Shown: positions 33,201 to 42,855, numbered from the stretch's first letter. The stretch is 64,000 nucleotides of DNA from Auriscalpium vulgare (GCA_019915015.1 JAHBBC010000001.1:558001-622000); one strand, 5' to 3'. The notes: generated by a model from the sequence alone, not told the origin. A program made the numbers and translations.

Positions 33201-33244
33201 TGTGTTCGCGTTGGGAGGTGGGCTATCTTGGGTTTCGGCGCCAT
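30221..33244 (-). CDS. Gypsy-1 Gag with zinc knuckle and protease
   Basis: Gag-protease polyprotein of 1,007 residues. The ATG at 33244 is 70 nt downstream of the PBS. The N-terminal third is polar and ends in a run of about 20 glycines (coded near 32660-32715), then a Ty3-type capsid region (ELPRYFDELNHLFARAQLAD; YQDFQDAIVKLYPGADEDRK; LRAFQDSLMNRVATRLQIKL). A perfect CCHC knuckle, CLFCGQTGHFVREC, lies at about residues 472-485. An aspartic protease follows near residue 879 with VVDPGSQIISM as the active-site loop (DPG rather than DSG/DTG) and the partner YDMLLGRPFDVL. The stop TAG at 30221-30223 lies 6 nt beyond the slippery heptamer. Capsid, knuckle and protease build the particle and process the polyprotein. 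Confidence 0.9.
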   Translation of the reverse strand: MAPKPKIAHLPTRTQPQRTTRADARNTSRQAAIEAEIEEPQDEQGEVSSLSSLPSEEEDPHGPTLSREIRRAGEDPRSLITGGDRVTIEGLEGLLLNSDGGDSDHHTRHDPEGECSRNERVSPGWGRAVSLQDRTSRNVAEASNNPQEAPSSRSNPSNPKSPTQSGMSTQQQGTGTGGGGGGGGGGGGGGGGGGQQAIPPQPNVAPVAMPTRGDRNAPSFNQKARELPRYFDELNHLFARAQLADDTAKKGHAVRYLDVATAEEWEARPEFKDPTKTYQDFQDAIVKLYPGADEDRKYTIADMDALVGSRYRLGIASGGELSEFYRQFFAITDFLVKKSRISTRERDIAFLRAFQDSLMNRVATRLQIKLPDHDKETPYPMADVLEAGEYELRGTPSIVPAVSAGPAVAVATTEPVIKIEQFQEAIKAAVAEQFARMLVNQGNGGGQRGYGGTSGTQQPRATQGNQGGQGGPSGCLFCGQTGHFVRECMVVQDYIATGRVSRDHNNRVVLKGGGLIPLGEGPLKQRVDAYYAGNQHGQSEAMMLTTMDYEPVPAKVQTVAGLIQLTPQLTDEDRMTELQQEMAVLLTARAERQAQKERRQAALDAGEFPQAIGLLPGERERSRRVPEVVIPKRKPFTQAKKQVSFEPEAVDRPGETGDSADKPRQADEDTTAGEEPLTPPIHPFAKVPDATYVGPASYQRSAGQRKADPAYNKVAPVRDPVIASKVYERAMNAEVTLTQRELMSIAPEVRAQVRNVVTPKRVPNEARVPVVQAMVESEPELFPFDFDQDEGEGEDEKVVRGFADHMPETFLQALGHQPTELPEGTRVGEVIVEVLMGDLGEAGEGEPDPEPLEVAKESLALRSILPLVDNQAHIEAVVDPGSQIISMSEDVCHYLGLHYDPNVRLDMISANKSRDRSLGLARNVPMKIGGITLYVQVHIIRNPAYDMLLGRPFDVLTGSTVQNFADERQTITITDPNTGVMASIPTIPRGRKRISRTQKQGVEGFRD
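30230..30236 (-). promoter_or_regulatory. Candidate -1 frameshift site GGGTTTT
   Basis: Minus strand reads GAG-GGT-TTT-CGC-GAC-TAG in the gag frame. G-GGT-TTT fits X-XXY-YYZ and slipping back one base opens the pol frame (TCG CGA CTA GAG...). Confidence 0.6.
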
Positions 33245-33313
33245 GTTGATCAGCGACCGGGTGCCGTCTACGAGGCTGATTTTAAAGCTCGAACACGATC
33301 GTCATCACCATAC

Positions 33314-33331
33314 CCCTCGCGGTGGGCTCCA
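33314..33331 (-). other. Gypsy-1 primer-binding site
   Basis: Minus strand, 3 nt after the 5' LTR: TGGAGCCCACCGCGAGGG. It would pair with a tRNA ending ...GTGGGCUCCA; discriminator U suggests tRNA-Cys, not verified. Identical 18 bases occur in Gypsy-2 at 42860-42877. Confidence 0.75.
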
Positions 33332-33334
33332 AAA

Positions 33335-33990
33335 TGATACGCTATCACCCGGGACGGACCCTAGCGGGGCGTGCGGCGAGTGCCTCACAGGACAACAACC
33401 ACCAACACTGCCTCCTATACGTCGCGATCCAGTCCGGGTGACTAGTCTTGCCGAGGGGGGAAGGTGTTCGTGTCGCTGTCGCGCTTCGTGCCCTCCCCGC
33501 GGTCGTGCGGGGCACCTCCTACCGCCTAAACACCAAACTAAACACTCACCTGCCTGGGGATGCCCTCTACGGGATCCTCCTCCGAGTGCTTCGCACCCGT
33601 GTGCGAAGCGTCCGCCTATGGGCCGTCGCACCCCCTCTTGCCTGTCCGCCTGCCTACCTGTTCCCACATCGGTGGGGTCCTTCCTTCCTAAGTCTGGTAG
33701 CGCCTCAGGCTACAGTTTCTGTGAGGTAAAGGGTGTGGGTGGCTTGCGCCGCCCACAGGTTGATTGGGTTGCTACGTCTCGCGCAGCTCCCTAAGTAGTG
33801 GCTCTACCTACGTCGCTAAGCCCTCCCGATCTAGCCCGTTCCGGTGATCCGTTCCGTCGCCAGTCCCGGTTGCTCCTGGGTCGCCGGACCACGTTCCCAT
33901 CACCCCCGCTCCCGCGACCCTGCGCCTCGCATGCTGCTTCCCCGTCTCGCGACGTCTCGCTACACGCTTGCCCGCGGCCTGAACCTATCA
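33335..33990 (-). repeat. Gypsy-1 LTR (5' LTR in element orientation)
   Basis: 656 bp, one base shorter than the left LTR and otherwise seemingly identical; followed by the GCGG target duplication at 33991-33994. Confidence 0.92.
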
Positions 33991-33994
33991 GCGG

Positions 33995-34860
33995 TCCAAC
34001 ACAAATTTCTGCGCCGTCTTCTTGGGCTCTCTTCCCGCTCAATGTGCGCTTTCCTATTCACAGAGACCGGCCTCCACCCTCTGCTGTATCGCCGCGCAGA
34101 GCTTCTGCTGCGATATCTTATTTATGTGCTTCAGCAACCCCCGGGACGCTTGGTCCACCACGCGGTTCACGACTCCCTCGCGCTCGCTGCGGCGGGGCTG
34201 CCGGGTTGGATCTGTGACATAGTCCATGTCCTCCGGCACCGTCTGCCTGTGCCCATGCCCATCCATTTCTTGTCCCTGGCCAGCACCGACGCCGTCGAGC
34301 TGCTTGTCACATCTCTCACCGACTCCATGCTTACCCACCTCCGCTCCGCTCTCGATGCGTCTCCCCTCGCAGAGTTACTGCTTGGCGGTTGCCTCGGCTA
34401 TAGGGCGCCCGGCGTGGCCCCGCGCCCTGTGCTGCGCTTCCGCGAGTACCTATCGATTCCCATTCGCGACCACCGCATAGCGCTCACAAAGCTGCTCCTC
34501 TCCGATCACTGCCTTGCTGAAGTGCGGCTGAGATGGATCGAGCGCTATCGTCGTGTCGCTGTGCCCCGTGCATGGCGCCTCTGTCGGTTCTGTGAATGGA
34601 CTGTGGAGTCCCCCGCCCACGCTCTACTGGAGTGTGCGGCGCATCCCCCGCTGCTCGCTGCTCGTCAGGAGTTTCTTGCCCTGTTGACTGAGCGCGCGCC
34701 GTTCGTGCGAGCACGCACCCTGGATGCCTCCGCGTGGTTGGCGTATCTCGTGACATTGAAGGATGTGTTACCCTTGATGGGCAGCTTTGCGTGCGACGTG
34801 TTGGAAATGTACCGCGAGCAGCCTATGTATAACTATGTAGGTCCTCATGTGGTGGCCTAA
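33995..34860 (+). pseudogene. LINE ORF2, 3' part: C-terminal domain with zinc knuckle
   Basis: Continuation of LINE ORF2 beyond the Gypsy insertion. VQHKFLRRLLGLSSRSMCAF follows on from the RT thumb region left of 20437. Further blocks (HFLSLASTDAVELLV, FREYLSIPIRDHRIALTKLL) are typical of the region between RT and the terminal knuckle. The knuckle reads CRFCEWTVESPAHALLEC (CX2C...HX4C, zf-RVT type). The stop is at 34858. Cut off from its promoter and RT by the insert, it has no independent function. Confidence 0.85.
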
Positions 34861-35097
34861 GACTACGGTTTGTTGTTGCACTGCTTTGTCTCTTTTAAGG
34901 CCTGTCTTTGTCGTGATATTTCTCCGTTCTGTGGGTTTTTGCTTTTTCACAGGTTGTCCCGACCTATGCGCGGCATTTACGAAGCAGTCTTGGGGTTGTG
35001 TCATCCGTGGCGTAGATTTTGTATGTCGTTGTATGTACAGCGCCATCTGCGTAGCGCGGGCCCCCGCTATGTTCCTCATCGGGACCCCTGCGGGTTT

Positions 35098-35118
35098 AAT
35101 CCTATCCTATCCTATCCT
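35098..35118 (+). repeat. LINE 3'-terminal CCTAT repeat
   Basis: AATCCTATCCTATCCTATCC, about three and a half units of CCTAT, 240 nt after the ORF2 stop. Short 3' repeats instead of poly(A) are common in LINE clades, so this is taken as the element end. Confidence 0.55.
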
Positions 35119-35155
35119 TGGTTGCAGGTATATCTGACATGTCGCTCCGTGGAAT

Positions 35156-35432
35156 CACTGCCTGCACAGTCGGGTGGCACACCAAGAAATACTGTGGAAA
35201 TAACTGTAAAAAGACTGTACGTATTTGACGAGAAAAACCTTGGAAATACTGTAAAGTATTAACATAAAGAAATACTTCAAGTTAACCCCGCGGCTGTGGG
35301 CCTTTGTCTGCCTTAGTGTTTCTTATGCAATACTTTAAATACCTCTCACAGTATCTCTGGTAATATACGTAGAATCATGTTACCATAATTTCCACGGTAT
35401 TTCTGATGAAATACCCGGCTGTGCAGGCAGTG
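35156..35432. mobile_element. 277-bp CACTA-like MITE
   Basis: Terminal inverted repeats begin CACTGCCTGCACAG and end CTGTGCAGGCAGTG; similarity continues inwards (GGGT...AAATACTGTGGAAAT against its inverted match). Flanked by AAT at 35153-35155 and 35433-35435, a 3-bp target duplication. CACTG ends plus 3-bp duplication fit the CACTA/Plavaka group. No coding capacity. Internal DNA is AT-rich with many copies of AATACT. Confidence 0.8.
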
Positions 35433-36622
35433 AATGCCATCCTCGATCTGCGAGGAAATCTCGACCTTCCTCCGAGTCCGCACCGCTGGGTCATCCGAAT
35501 GCATCAGACCCTGGCGGCGTCGACGCCACCAGTTCGCGCGCGTCTCAAATGCTGTAAAGTGCATCTATATCAGAGGAAAATGAGAGTCTACTTACGCGAC
35601 ACGGGCTTGCCAGACGTCAAGAATTAATCAAGACCGGAGTCAACGGTTCAGAACAAGTTCAGAATTCGAGTACGGAGTTGAGCGGGATTACATCATTACA
35701 AGTCATCAGCAAAAGAGGACGAACCGGCTAATCCCAGGTGGTCCATCCATCACGTGGTCAGCCTGGTGCGCGTATGGACGGCTATCCAGGGGATTGTGAG
35801 CTGTATGGATAGCCATGGAAGGGCTGATACCAGGCTTGCGAGCCATTGGGAAGCTGACAGCGGCAAGCAGAGCCCGCCCAAGGGGTTGAAAGCACGTCAA
35901 GGATGTTACGATTCCCTGAGTTTACGAAGTCGAATCGTTTACTAGGGGGTTTTTCGGGGTTGTGCCTGCATCTATTCGGTCATGGTCGCCGGGTGCCGGT
36001 TTGATCCCCGGTTTGATCCCCGGTTTGATTGCCGGTGCCTTTCGGAGGTTTATGTCCCGCCCACACCAAGCCACACCACCACCGACACCCCTTATGTAAT
36101 TGAGTCTATCTGCCGTCCCCACCACCACCGCCAGCATCTCAAACTCTGTGCCGACACTCACCCCATGACATCCCCTAGTGCTAGCCTCAACCACCTTAAG
36201 CCAGCAAACCCGCAACTGTGTCGCGTTCACGTCACCGGCATTGTCATGGCGACGTCCTCGCCCACTTACCCGTCGCCACCCCTTCGCTCAGAGTCACTGT
36301 ACTCTCAACACATCCACGCTGCAGTCTCGGCGCACACACGCCGCCCTGACATCTGAAGATATGCCTGCGCACACAAGTCCGGCCGCAGAAATCTGCGTCG
36401 CAGACAAGCCGCGCTGATCACCCTTGTCCGCCCCTTGTATCGCTCCCATGCGTGGGTTCTGCATCATGTGGACTTGCCCATGCGGTTCTGCGTCGGAAAT
36501 GACTAGGCTGCACGGGTACGTCGTCATTGCACCGACGCCTTTGTTCCGTTTTCACTGATGTCTTTGCTGCGCAGTTGTTTCTTCAATTCCTGCTTGCTAC
36601 TAGCCTCTACTAGCCTAACGAC
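35433..36622. other. Intergenic with short GGTTTGATCCCC repeats
   Basis: No gene recognised. GGTTTGATCCCC is repeated three times in tandem at about 35998-36030, the last unit being GGTTTGATTGCC. Confidence 0.4.
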
Positions 36623-37136
36623 ATGCCCCCCTCGAGTCCAGATCGGCCGCCAGTGGGCTTTGGCACACATATAGCTGCGGGTGGGCTGGCCGGTGCGATG
36701 GAGGCGGTGCGTGTCCTTTCTCACCTGGCTCAACGCGTACTGACGAGTCCACAGGTATCATGCCAACCGCTCGACACCATCAAAGTCCGCATGCAGCTCT
36801 CGCGCTCAGGGCGGACACCCGGGGTGCGTATACCCACTCCTCGTCACGCACGGACGCACGCTGACCTGGCCCCCGCAGACGAGAGCGCGCGGCTTCATCG
36901 CGACGGGCGCGATGATCGTGAAGCGCGAGACCCCGCTCGCACTCTACAAAGGCCTCGGTGCTGTGCTCTCCAGCATCGTGCCCAAGATGGCGGCGCGCTT
37001 TGCGCCCTTCGAGACCTACAAGGGCTGGCTCGCAGACGCGGACACAGGCAAGACCGGCGTCGGTGGTGTCTTCCTCGCCGGGCTCGGCGCGGACACCACG
37101 GAGGCCCAGCTGATCACGCATACACGCAGCACGTAG
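36623..37136 (+). pseudogene. Truncated mitochondrial carrier (succinate-fumarate/citrate type)
   Basis: N-terminal half of an SLC25 inner-membrane carrier, most like Sfc1/Acr1 or tricarboxylate carriers. MPPSSPDRPPVGFGTHIAAG gives helix 1 with AAGGLAGAMEA; an intron precedes VSCQPLDTIKVRMQL, the first PX(D/E)XX(K/R) signature. A second intron is followed by GFIATGAMIVKRE, LALYKGLGAVLSSIVPKMAA and APFETYKGWLAD, then FLAGLGADTTEAQLI, the start of the second repeat. Instead of the second carrier signature the frame ends THTRST-stop at 37134. Introns and codons look normal up to there, so this is a recently truncated host gene rather than a decayed one. About 140 of the usual 290-310 residues remain. 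Confidence 0.75.
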
Positions 37137-37149
37137 CACTTCCCGCTCT

Positions 37150-37690
37150 ACGCGCCGTGCATCACGCTGCACCATGTGCACCTCGCCCACGCGCTCGGGA
37201 AGAGGACCCGCGCGCCGCGGGCGAGGCGGCGCTGCGCATCGGGCTGTGCGGCAGCAATCTGCGCGAGTGGGCAGAGGCGGAGGCGCTCGCGCGCGATGCA
37301 GCGGCGGTGTGCACGGGCATGGCCGGCACGCTCGAGGCCGTGGGCGCGGTGCTCGCGGCGTGCCTCGCGCCCGAGATCTTCAAGTCCAAGGACGCATCGC
37401 ACCGCCTCCTCTCCGCAACACAGCGCTGACCGCACGCGTGCGCAGGCAGCACCTGAAGTGCGCGCTGGGCCTTGCGATGCAGGCGCAGGCGAACCACCTG
37501 CGCGCGCTCGTGCTTGCGCTTGTTGGCGCGCACTACGTGCACACCGCGGCGGACCACGCACTTGTCGAGTCGGCACCATGGAGCAGCTCGCCGCAGGGCT
37601 CGGTTCGCCGACCGCAAAAGGCTCAGCCCCGCGCACGGGCACGCGCCAATGCGCGTGTCGGTTGGGGAGTGTGCGTGGTGGCTTTGACAC
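37150..37690 (+). pseudogene. MAU2/SCC4-like cohesin-loader fragment, degraded
   Basis: Carboxy-terminal piece of a TPR protein resembling MAU2/Scc4, which with Nipbl/Scc2 loads cohesin on chromatin. GEAALRIGLCGSNLREWAEA, AVGAVLAACLAPEIFK and, after a plausible intron with a CTGAC branch site (about 37383-37446), QHLKCALGLAMQAQANHLRA and LVLALVGAHYVHTAADHAL follow the family pattern. Then the frame drifts: MEQLAAGLGSPTAKGSA is in a second frame and HAPMRVSVGEC in a third. No start and no complete C-terminus. It sits 14 bp after the truncated carrier, in the same orientation. Family call is from pattern memory and should be checked. Confidence 0.55.
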
Positions 37691-40075
37691 GAAGACGGTT
37701 GGGGATCTAATACAAGGTGAGCCACAATCACATCAATGGCGAGCACAGGACTGACCCCTGACCGCGATGACAGCCTTGGGATGCGCAGAGCGACAGCGCA
37801 GCTCTGCAACCGCCAACCGCAACGGCGGGCAGCGGTCTGAAAGAGAATAGTCAGCGGCATGTACGGCACACTCTGTCGACGACGTACACTGGCAAAGGGA
37901 CATTGCAGTGTACAATTCAGGCGTAGATTCAGGATGCAAGCACGAGATGGCAACGCACGATGGGCAGGACGACACACAGCGTACGACCATCGTTCACGCA
38001 TACACCCGGCCACCACGCCTCCACCATGACAATCCCGGTGCTGTCATTCATTCCAGCCGCGCACGTGCCGCCTGCCCGGTGCTGCACAATGGCGCCATGC
38101 TCATTTCACAAGTGATACAAGCGTAGGGATCGCGATCTGGGTCTGTTTGTCGTGTTTGCCATTGCTCGTGTGTAACTCATTTCAAACATACATTGCTGTT
38201 GAGATATATCGCTCTGCACTAGTGTTTCTGCCCCTGCCCATCGTCTATCCGATGGTCTTCAGTCCTATTCCGAGTATGCAGAGGCGGCAGCTGCACATCC
38301 CTACTCACATGACTTGGGTATCCAACCGCACCCGCCAGTCATTGAATATACTGTGTCTTCGATATGCTGATGCCCAGTCAAGTTGCCTACCCATAGAGAG
38401 CTGTTGTTTCCGGGACTCATGGGCAACCTACTATCCCATCAGCAAATGTGCAGGGCGCAGATATGCTAATATGGCCCCATATAATCAGCATATATGGGTC
38501 ATATGCAGCGTCTGCGGACCACGCGGTTGTCAGCAGCGGCCGGGCATGTATTCAGCATATACCAATTCAGGCTTCCTTGTCAGAAACCTGCGAAGCTGAC
38601 GAGAGCCCGCGTTGACGACGAGTCTCGTATGGCATATATGCAGGTATATGGAATGTATTTGCGTACCTACCATTTGATAGCATACAAACCAATGCCATAC
38701 ATTGTAGCTTGAGTATAAGAAAGGTAGAAAACATTCAGAGAAATGGCGAATATTCATTCAGAGTGCAATTACATGAGAGCTGTACATTAAGCGCCGGGAT
38801 GAGAACGACAAGGCACGTGTGAGCACGAAGCCGTTGAAAAGAGCACGTCAAGAAATCCGAAGCCACCGCCGCCCATCGTAGCTGCGCTAGCGGTCTTCAT
38901 GGCAGTCGACGCCGTGGTAACGGTCTTCTCGCGGGAGGCTATCGCGTGTGTTTTGTCGAGCAAACCGACCTGGAGGAAGGACGCGCGGTGTTGAGTCGAG
39001 ATTTCACAGGAGGCTCCGGCCTGGCGGCCGGTGATGCGAGCGTGGAGGAGATGGCATGCAGTGCCCAATGGAGTGAAATTGTCGGGCGGCGAGTCGGGAG
39101 AGGCCTGCTCGGGCGGCGAAGTGGATGGCTGGCGTTGTCGTCCCCGTGTCGCTCGGCGGGAGGCTGTGCACAGAAGCGCGAGAGTCTTCGTAGTCCCTGT
39201 TCACATTCGCCTGTCAGTGATAGCATTCGCCCTGAGAGGTTTCAGCTGAGGATGTTGGCGCAAGTGCGTAACTGACCGATTTGATAAGGCGGTGCACCCG
39301 CAGAGCGCCGGCTGCCTCTCGTCGCCCTTGTTGAGCTGACGGCACACCATGTGGCAGAATATAAGCGTCGGTGAACGCGCATACATTCGCAAAGAAACTC
39401 ACCGTCAAACATGTGTTTGCTGCAAGACGCCGTGGCGAGGCCGAGAGCACAAAACGGCAGTGCGCTGCAAGCAAATATCATTGGTGAATATGTAATGCAC
39501 ACACGAAGACGCACCGTAGTCATGAACGTATGGCTTTTAGAGGCGCCGGGGATTTAAGACGACCGCATACACGTCGTAGGCAAGGGTCAGTATATGCACG
39601 CACCAACAAGGCATGTCATGTAGAGATTAGCGATAGCGCCAGGACCATCATTGCCTCGCTTCCAAGCGACCAGCCTGCGCAGCATCAGAGCACTTCAGAC
39701 AATGAAGACAGCACTCACTCCATTCCATGGCTCGGGCTCATCATGACGTGCTTCAGTTCCAAGTTCTCGTCATGGCGCTTGGGCTGGAGGCGGGGGCGGG
39801 GGAAGCTGACAGGATTGTATGACTCGTTATCGGGAGGGAAGCAGTGGGGACAGCACGGCAGGTGGTGATGGTGGTGGAGAGGAAAGAGGTGACTTCCCCA
39901 ATGACGCGATGACGCGTCTCACGGTCTCAGTGTGATCACGTGGTCGTGCGCGTGCAAATTTTGGCGAAGTCCATCGCCGATCGGCCAGCTTGCATCCGTC
40001 TACTATGTCCCCAGAACTGAGTCGAAAGTCCCAGAGCTCGCTGCTCGCACCCACGCTCATCCTGCCGCGCAGTCA
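37691..40075. other. Gene-poor stretch
   Basis: No recognised gene. From 38150 to 38720 it is AT-rich with many CATATG/ATATGC words. A minus-strand frame at 38787-39000 (LLDKTHAIASREKTVTTAST...MGGGGFGFLDVLF) has protein-like character but no family I can name. Confidence 0.35.
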
Positions 40076-40190
40076 ATTCGTCCAAGTGCTCCGCATCAAT
40101 TACACAACATACGACCTCCGTCAACATATGACCTCCATCGGGAGTAAGACTATCAACCCTCGCACCGATGTTGACGCCAAGTACGACGAT
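40076..40190 (+). pseudogene. Plavaka transposase fragment
   Basis: FVQVLRINYTTYDLRQ...INPRTDVD matches the transposase block HKVLRVNYTTYDVRRGQDS of the larger Plavaka copy (about 53700), but on the opposite strand and followed by unrelated acidic sequence. A short relic of another Plavaka copy. Confidence 0.55.
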
Positions 40191-40938
40191 GGGGAGCGGG
40201 AAGATGACGAGGAGCCAGAGGACGAGGGCGAGGACGACGTTGAAGGCGCCGACAACGAGTCTATCCTGTCCGCGATCGGGTTTGCTGAATGTACTTGTAT
40301 TTGGCTACTCAATGTATGATGCATATATACTACCTACGAGGGCTGCCATCACGGCGGCCCTCATATCTACTGGCTGCAAGATCGCAGCGTTGATATCAGA
40401 ATGCTACCCTTCTTGCGGCCTTCCTGTATGCGGCTGTATGGCAATGTAAGGGCCGACGCGGCATATGCAGGCTGCAAGCGGCTGTATGGACTCTGCACTT
40501 TTGCTGATGCCGTGGCTGACCTTATCGCAGAAGACGGTCAGTGTGTGAGGGGGGTATGTGGGCCTCACGATAGGGCTTCAACAAAGACAAAAGTCATATC
40601 TGAAGGCCTCAAGGACAACGTGGATTTATACCTCGCCTATGATTGTATGGCTGCCCTCGCCTTGTATGTGTAAAGAATCCCGGAATCGTACCGCCATGCT
40701 CCGCTATGGCTCTCTAAAAGCTAGTCTAATGTAGTCCAATCTTGTATCCACCAATGTACTCACCTGGCATTCGCATGCCAACGACACAGACGGTCTCCGG
40801 CGCACTAGTAAGTTGCACAAGAGCCATGGACATCGTAATAAGGCCTCATGAGGCCAGACCATGTTGTGCAAAACTGTGAAAACTTCGAGATTATGCGGAT
40901 GGGCACAATGCCCCGCTATGCCGCTGCGCGTACAACTA
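40191..40938. other. Intergenic flank of Plavaka
   Basis: No gene recognised. Repeated GGCTGTATGG/GGCTGCAAG words near 40360-40490. I looked for terminal inverted repeats of the Plavaka element here and could not pair any with the right flank. Confidence 0.35.
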
Positions 40939-41558
40939 CTACAGCTCGTCGTAACCTTCTGCTTCGACATCTTCGGCATCCCCCTCGCCGTCCTCGGGCC
41001 CTAAGTCATCCGCGTCGTCCTGCTCGCTGCCGGCTTCTGACTCGCTATCGTCTGAGCCCTCTGCATTCGTGTCGGCCGGCGCTTCGAGACTTCCAGCGGG
41101 CTCCTCGGAATCGACACCTTCGGCATCGAGCTGACGTTCATCTGGAGTATCAGAAGGCGGGCGGTAGCTGTGACCAACGCCGAGTCCCTGATACCGCATG
41201 AACATGTCACGATCGACAAAACTGGGGCGTACTCGTCAGCATCTGAAGCCAACAGAAGGCCATGAGCACTCACAAATTCACGTAGTAGGCCTTCCAATCA
41301 TCTTCAACGAGCCCATGGGCGAACGCCGGAATAATGTGTGCACCACGGATGACGTCGTCCGGGTCTAGAAACCCAAAAGCGTGTGGGTCTTCATCCGGGA
41401 GGAAGTGGACGCGATGCAGGCGACGCTTGTGAAACCCCGATGCCCAGCGCACATCGTGGCGAAGCCAACGTACCCAGAGGAACTCCATCGATTTCGGGAC
41501 TGCGGGATATCCAGGGATCTTGTGCAGAAAGTCCGCGTGGAAGACACCGAGAATGCGC
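40939..41558 (-). pseudogene. Plavaka transposase, C-terminal part
   Basis: Encodes ILGVFHADFLHKIPGYPAVP, then MEFLWVRWLRHDVRWASGFH, FLPDEDPHAFGFLDPDDVIR, AHIIPAFAHGLVEDDWKAYY, an intron, FVDRDMFMRYQGLGVGH, and a very acidic Glu/Asp/Ser tail to TAG at 40939. These are the usual last blocks of Plavaka-type transposases, ending at the host-like DRDMFMRY motif. Cut at 41558 by the left LTR of Gypsy-2; the preceding codons (HPFSYAR) are at 53595 onwards. Confidence 0.85.
41555..41558. other. Target-site duplication of Gypsy-2, left copy
   Basis: GCGC before the left LTR; repeated at 53591-53594 after the right LTR. Within the transposase codons Tyr-Ala-Arg-Ile. Confidence 0.85.
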
Positions 41559-42855
41559 TGACAAGCCCCGTCCCGCGCTGGGAGGGGATCTCGACTGTCT
41601 TTTCGCATTTTCGACCAAGTCCTCGGTCACGTGACCTCGGCCTTCCTGCGCCACGATCGGAACGCCCCGCCGACTCCCACGCTGCTCGCACCACGCGCCC
41701 CCAGTCGCCACACGCTCGCCAGCACAGCATTTCCCACGCCCGTCACGACGCATCAGATTTCCATCAGACTCGCACAGCCTGGTCGCACGACAGCCACGCT
41801 CGGCGCTACGCAGCTCCGGAGCTCTCACGCCATCCGAGTACCGCCTCAGTCGCTCATTGTCCGCTTGCCCATTGTCCGCCACACGAGTCCGACTACCCCG
41901 ACGTCCTCCGATTCAGCGCTACCAACTCGCCCGCTTCCCTCCGATGCGCCCTAGCGCCTTACGACCCGCGCTACGCCCCCGCAGTCAAGACGCGACTTGC
42001 GATCGACACGTGACCCAGTCGCGACGCGTGTCGGGAGTGTGGCACTCCGAACGTTCGCAATCGGAAGACGCAGCCTCGTGCCCACATCATCGGACCACCG
42101 TTATCGCGCTCGATATGGCGCTCCTTGTCCGTTCCCGCGCTCCCCGACGCTGTTTCTCACAGTCGACGACAGAGAGGATCGTTTCCCGCGCCGCCTCCTT
42201 TGTCCTTTGACAGCGCTGATCGCTCGCTCGACACCGTTCCCCGCCTCGCTCCTCGTCGTCTGACCGGCGCATGACCTCTACTCATTGTTCGTACTATTTC
42301 ATATGACGCCGCTATCTTGTTTTCTTTGTCTTTTCCGATGTCTCCGTACTTACTCGATCGGACACGCACTATACTCGTCGCATCGTATAAATAGTCGTCG
42401 GATACTCTGCGAAATGCAAGTTACGTTCCCCCCTCATCGCTCCGAGCACAAGTCGTGCACTCTCGCTCTCGTCGTATCGTATAGCGGTCAACATCGGTTG
42501 ACTGCTCTCGCGCCTCAGCCTCAGCCATCGCCTTAGCCTTTGTTCTCGCTTCCCGTCTTATCGCCCTCATCTTGTTCCATCGTTGTTGCCCCTTTGCCCG
42601 AGTCCTCGATCGCAGTCGCGTCGTAGCCTTCCGACGTCGTACGTCGAAGCCTCGCTTTCCGATCGGTCGGAGAGTCGATCGATCGCCTCGTCGCTGCTGC
42701 GCTCTCGATCGGATCGCAGTACGATTGATCGGAGACGGTCGACGCTTACTCCGGGACTCCTGACGCTCGCTCGCACACACACCGACATCTCTGCAGCGCT
42801 CTAGGGATTGGTGCTACGTTACGCATTCCGCCCTACTACCTGGTTGTGTCCATCA
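41559..42855 (+). repeat. Gypsy-2 5' LTR
   Basis: Starts TGACAAGCCCC, ends GTGTCCATCA. Contains a TATA box at 42386 and is very rich in CGATCG/TCGGA words. Confidence 0.93.
42386..42393 (+). promoter_or_regulatory. LTR promoter TATA box
   Basis: TATAAATA inside the 5' LTR, 475 bp before the PBS; the same sequence occurs in the 3' LTR at 53121. Transcription start expected about 30 nt downstream. Confidence 0.6.

Larger units (their letters stand above)
20438..33990 (-). mobile_element. Gypsy-1: Ty3/Gypsy-type element with three antisense genes
   Basis: LTR retrotransposon of 13,553 bp, transcribed leftwards. LTRs are 657 bp (20438-21094) and 656 bp (33335-33990), start TGATA and end TATCA in perfect inversion, and differ by one base (GGGGCCACC versus GGGGCACC). 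In element orientation the order is: 5' LTR, PBS (33314-33331), gag-protease (33244-30221), -1 frameshift site, pol (to 26445), a hairpin/purine module, three genes on the opposite strand (25940-21223), a second hairpin plus polypurine tract, and 3' LTR. All core domains are open, and near-identical LTRs indicate a recent insertion. Its internal region is over 12 kb, long for a fungal Gypsy element. Confidence 0.93.
15543..35118 (+). mobile_element. LINE (non-LTR retrotransposon), interrupted by Gypsy-1
   Basis: Non-LTR retrotransposon on the plus strand: tandem 5' monomers (15543-15896), ORF1 (16009-17378), ORF2 (17411-34860) with apurinic-like endonuclease, RNase H, reverse transcriptase and a C-terminal zinc knuckle. 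A 3' UTR ends in a short (CCTAT)n run at about 35098-35117. ORF2 is split by a Gypsy element at 20438-33990 with target duplication GCGG at 20434-20437 and 33991-33994; the reading frame continues without change across the empty site. A separate one-base frameshift near 18646 shows this copy was already or is also otherwise defective. Domain order EN-RNH-RT is unlike the more usual RT-RNH order. 5' limit uncertain. Confidence 0.85.

Noticed and set aside
35098..35118. CCTAT run as telomeric repeat
   Set aside because: Unit differs from the TTAGGG/CCCTAA fungal telomere and is only about 20 bp at a LINE end.
40800..40820. CACTAGTAAG as the left terminus of the Plavaka transposon
   Set aside because: No inverted partner found in 60.07-60.47 kb and no matching target duplication.
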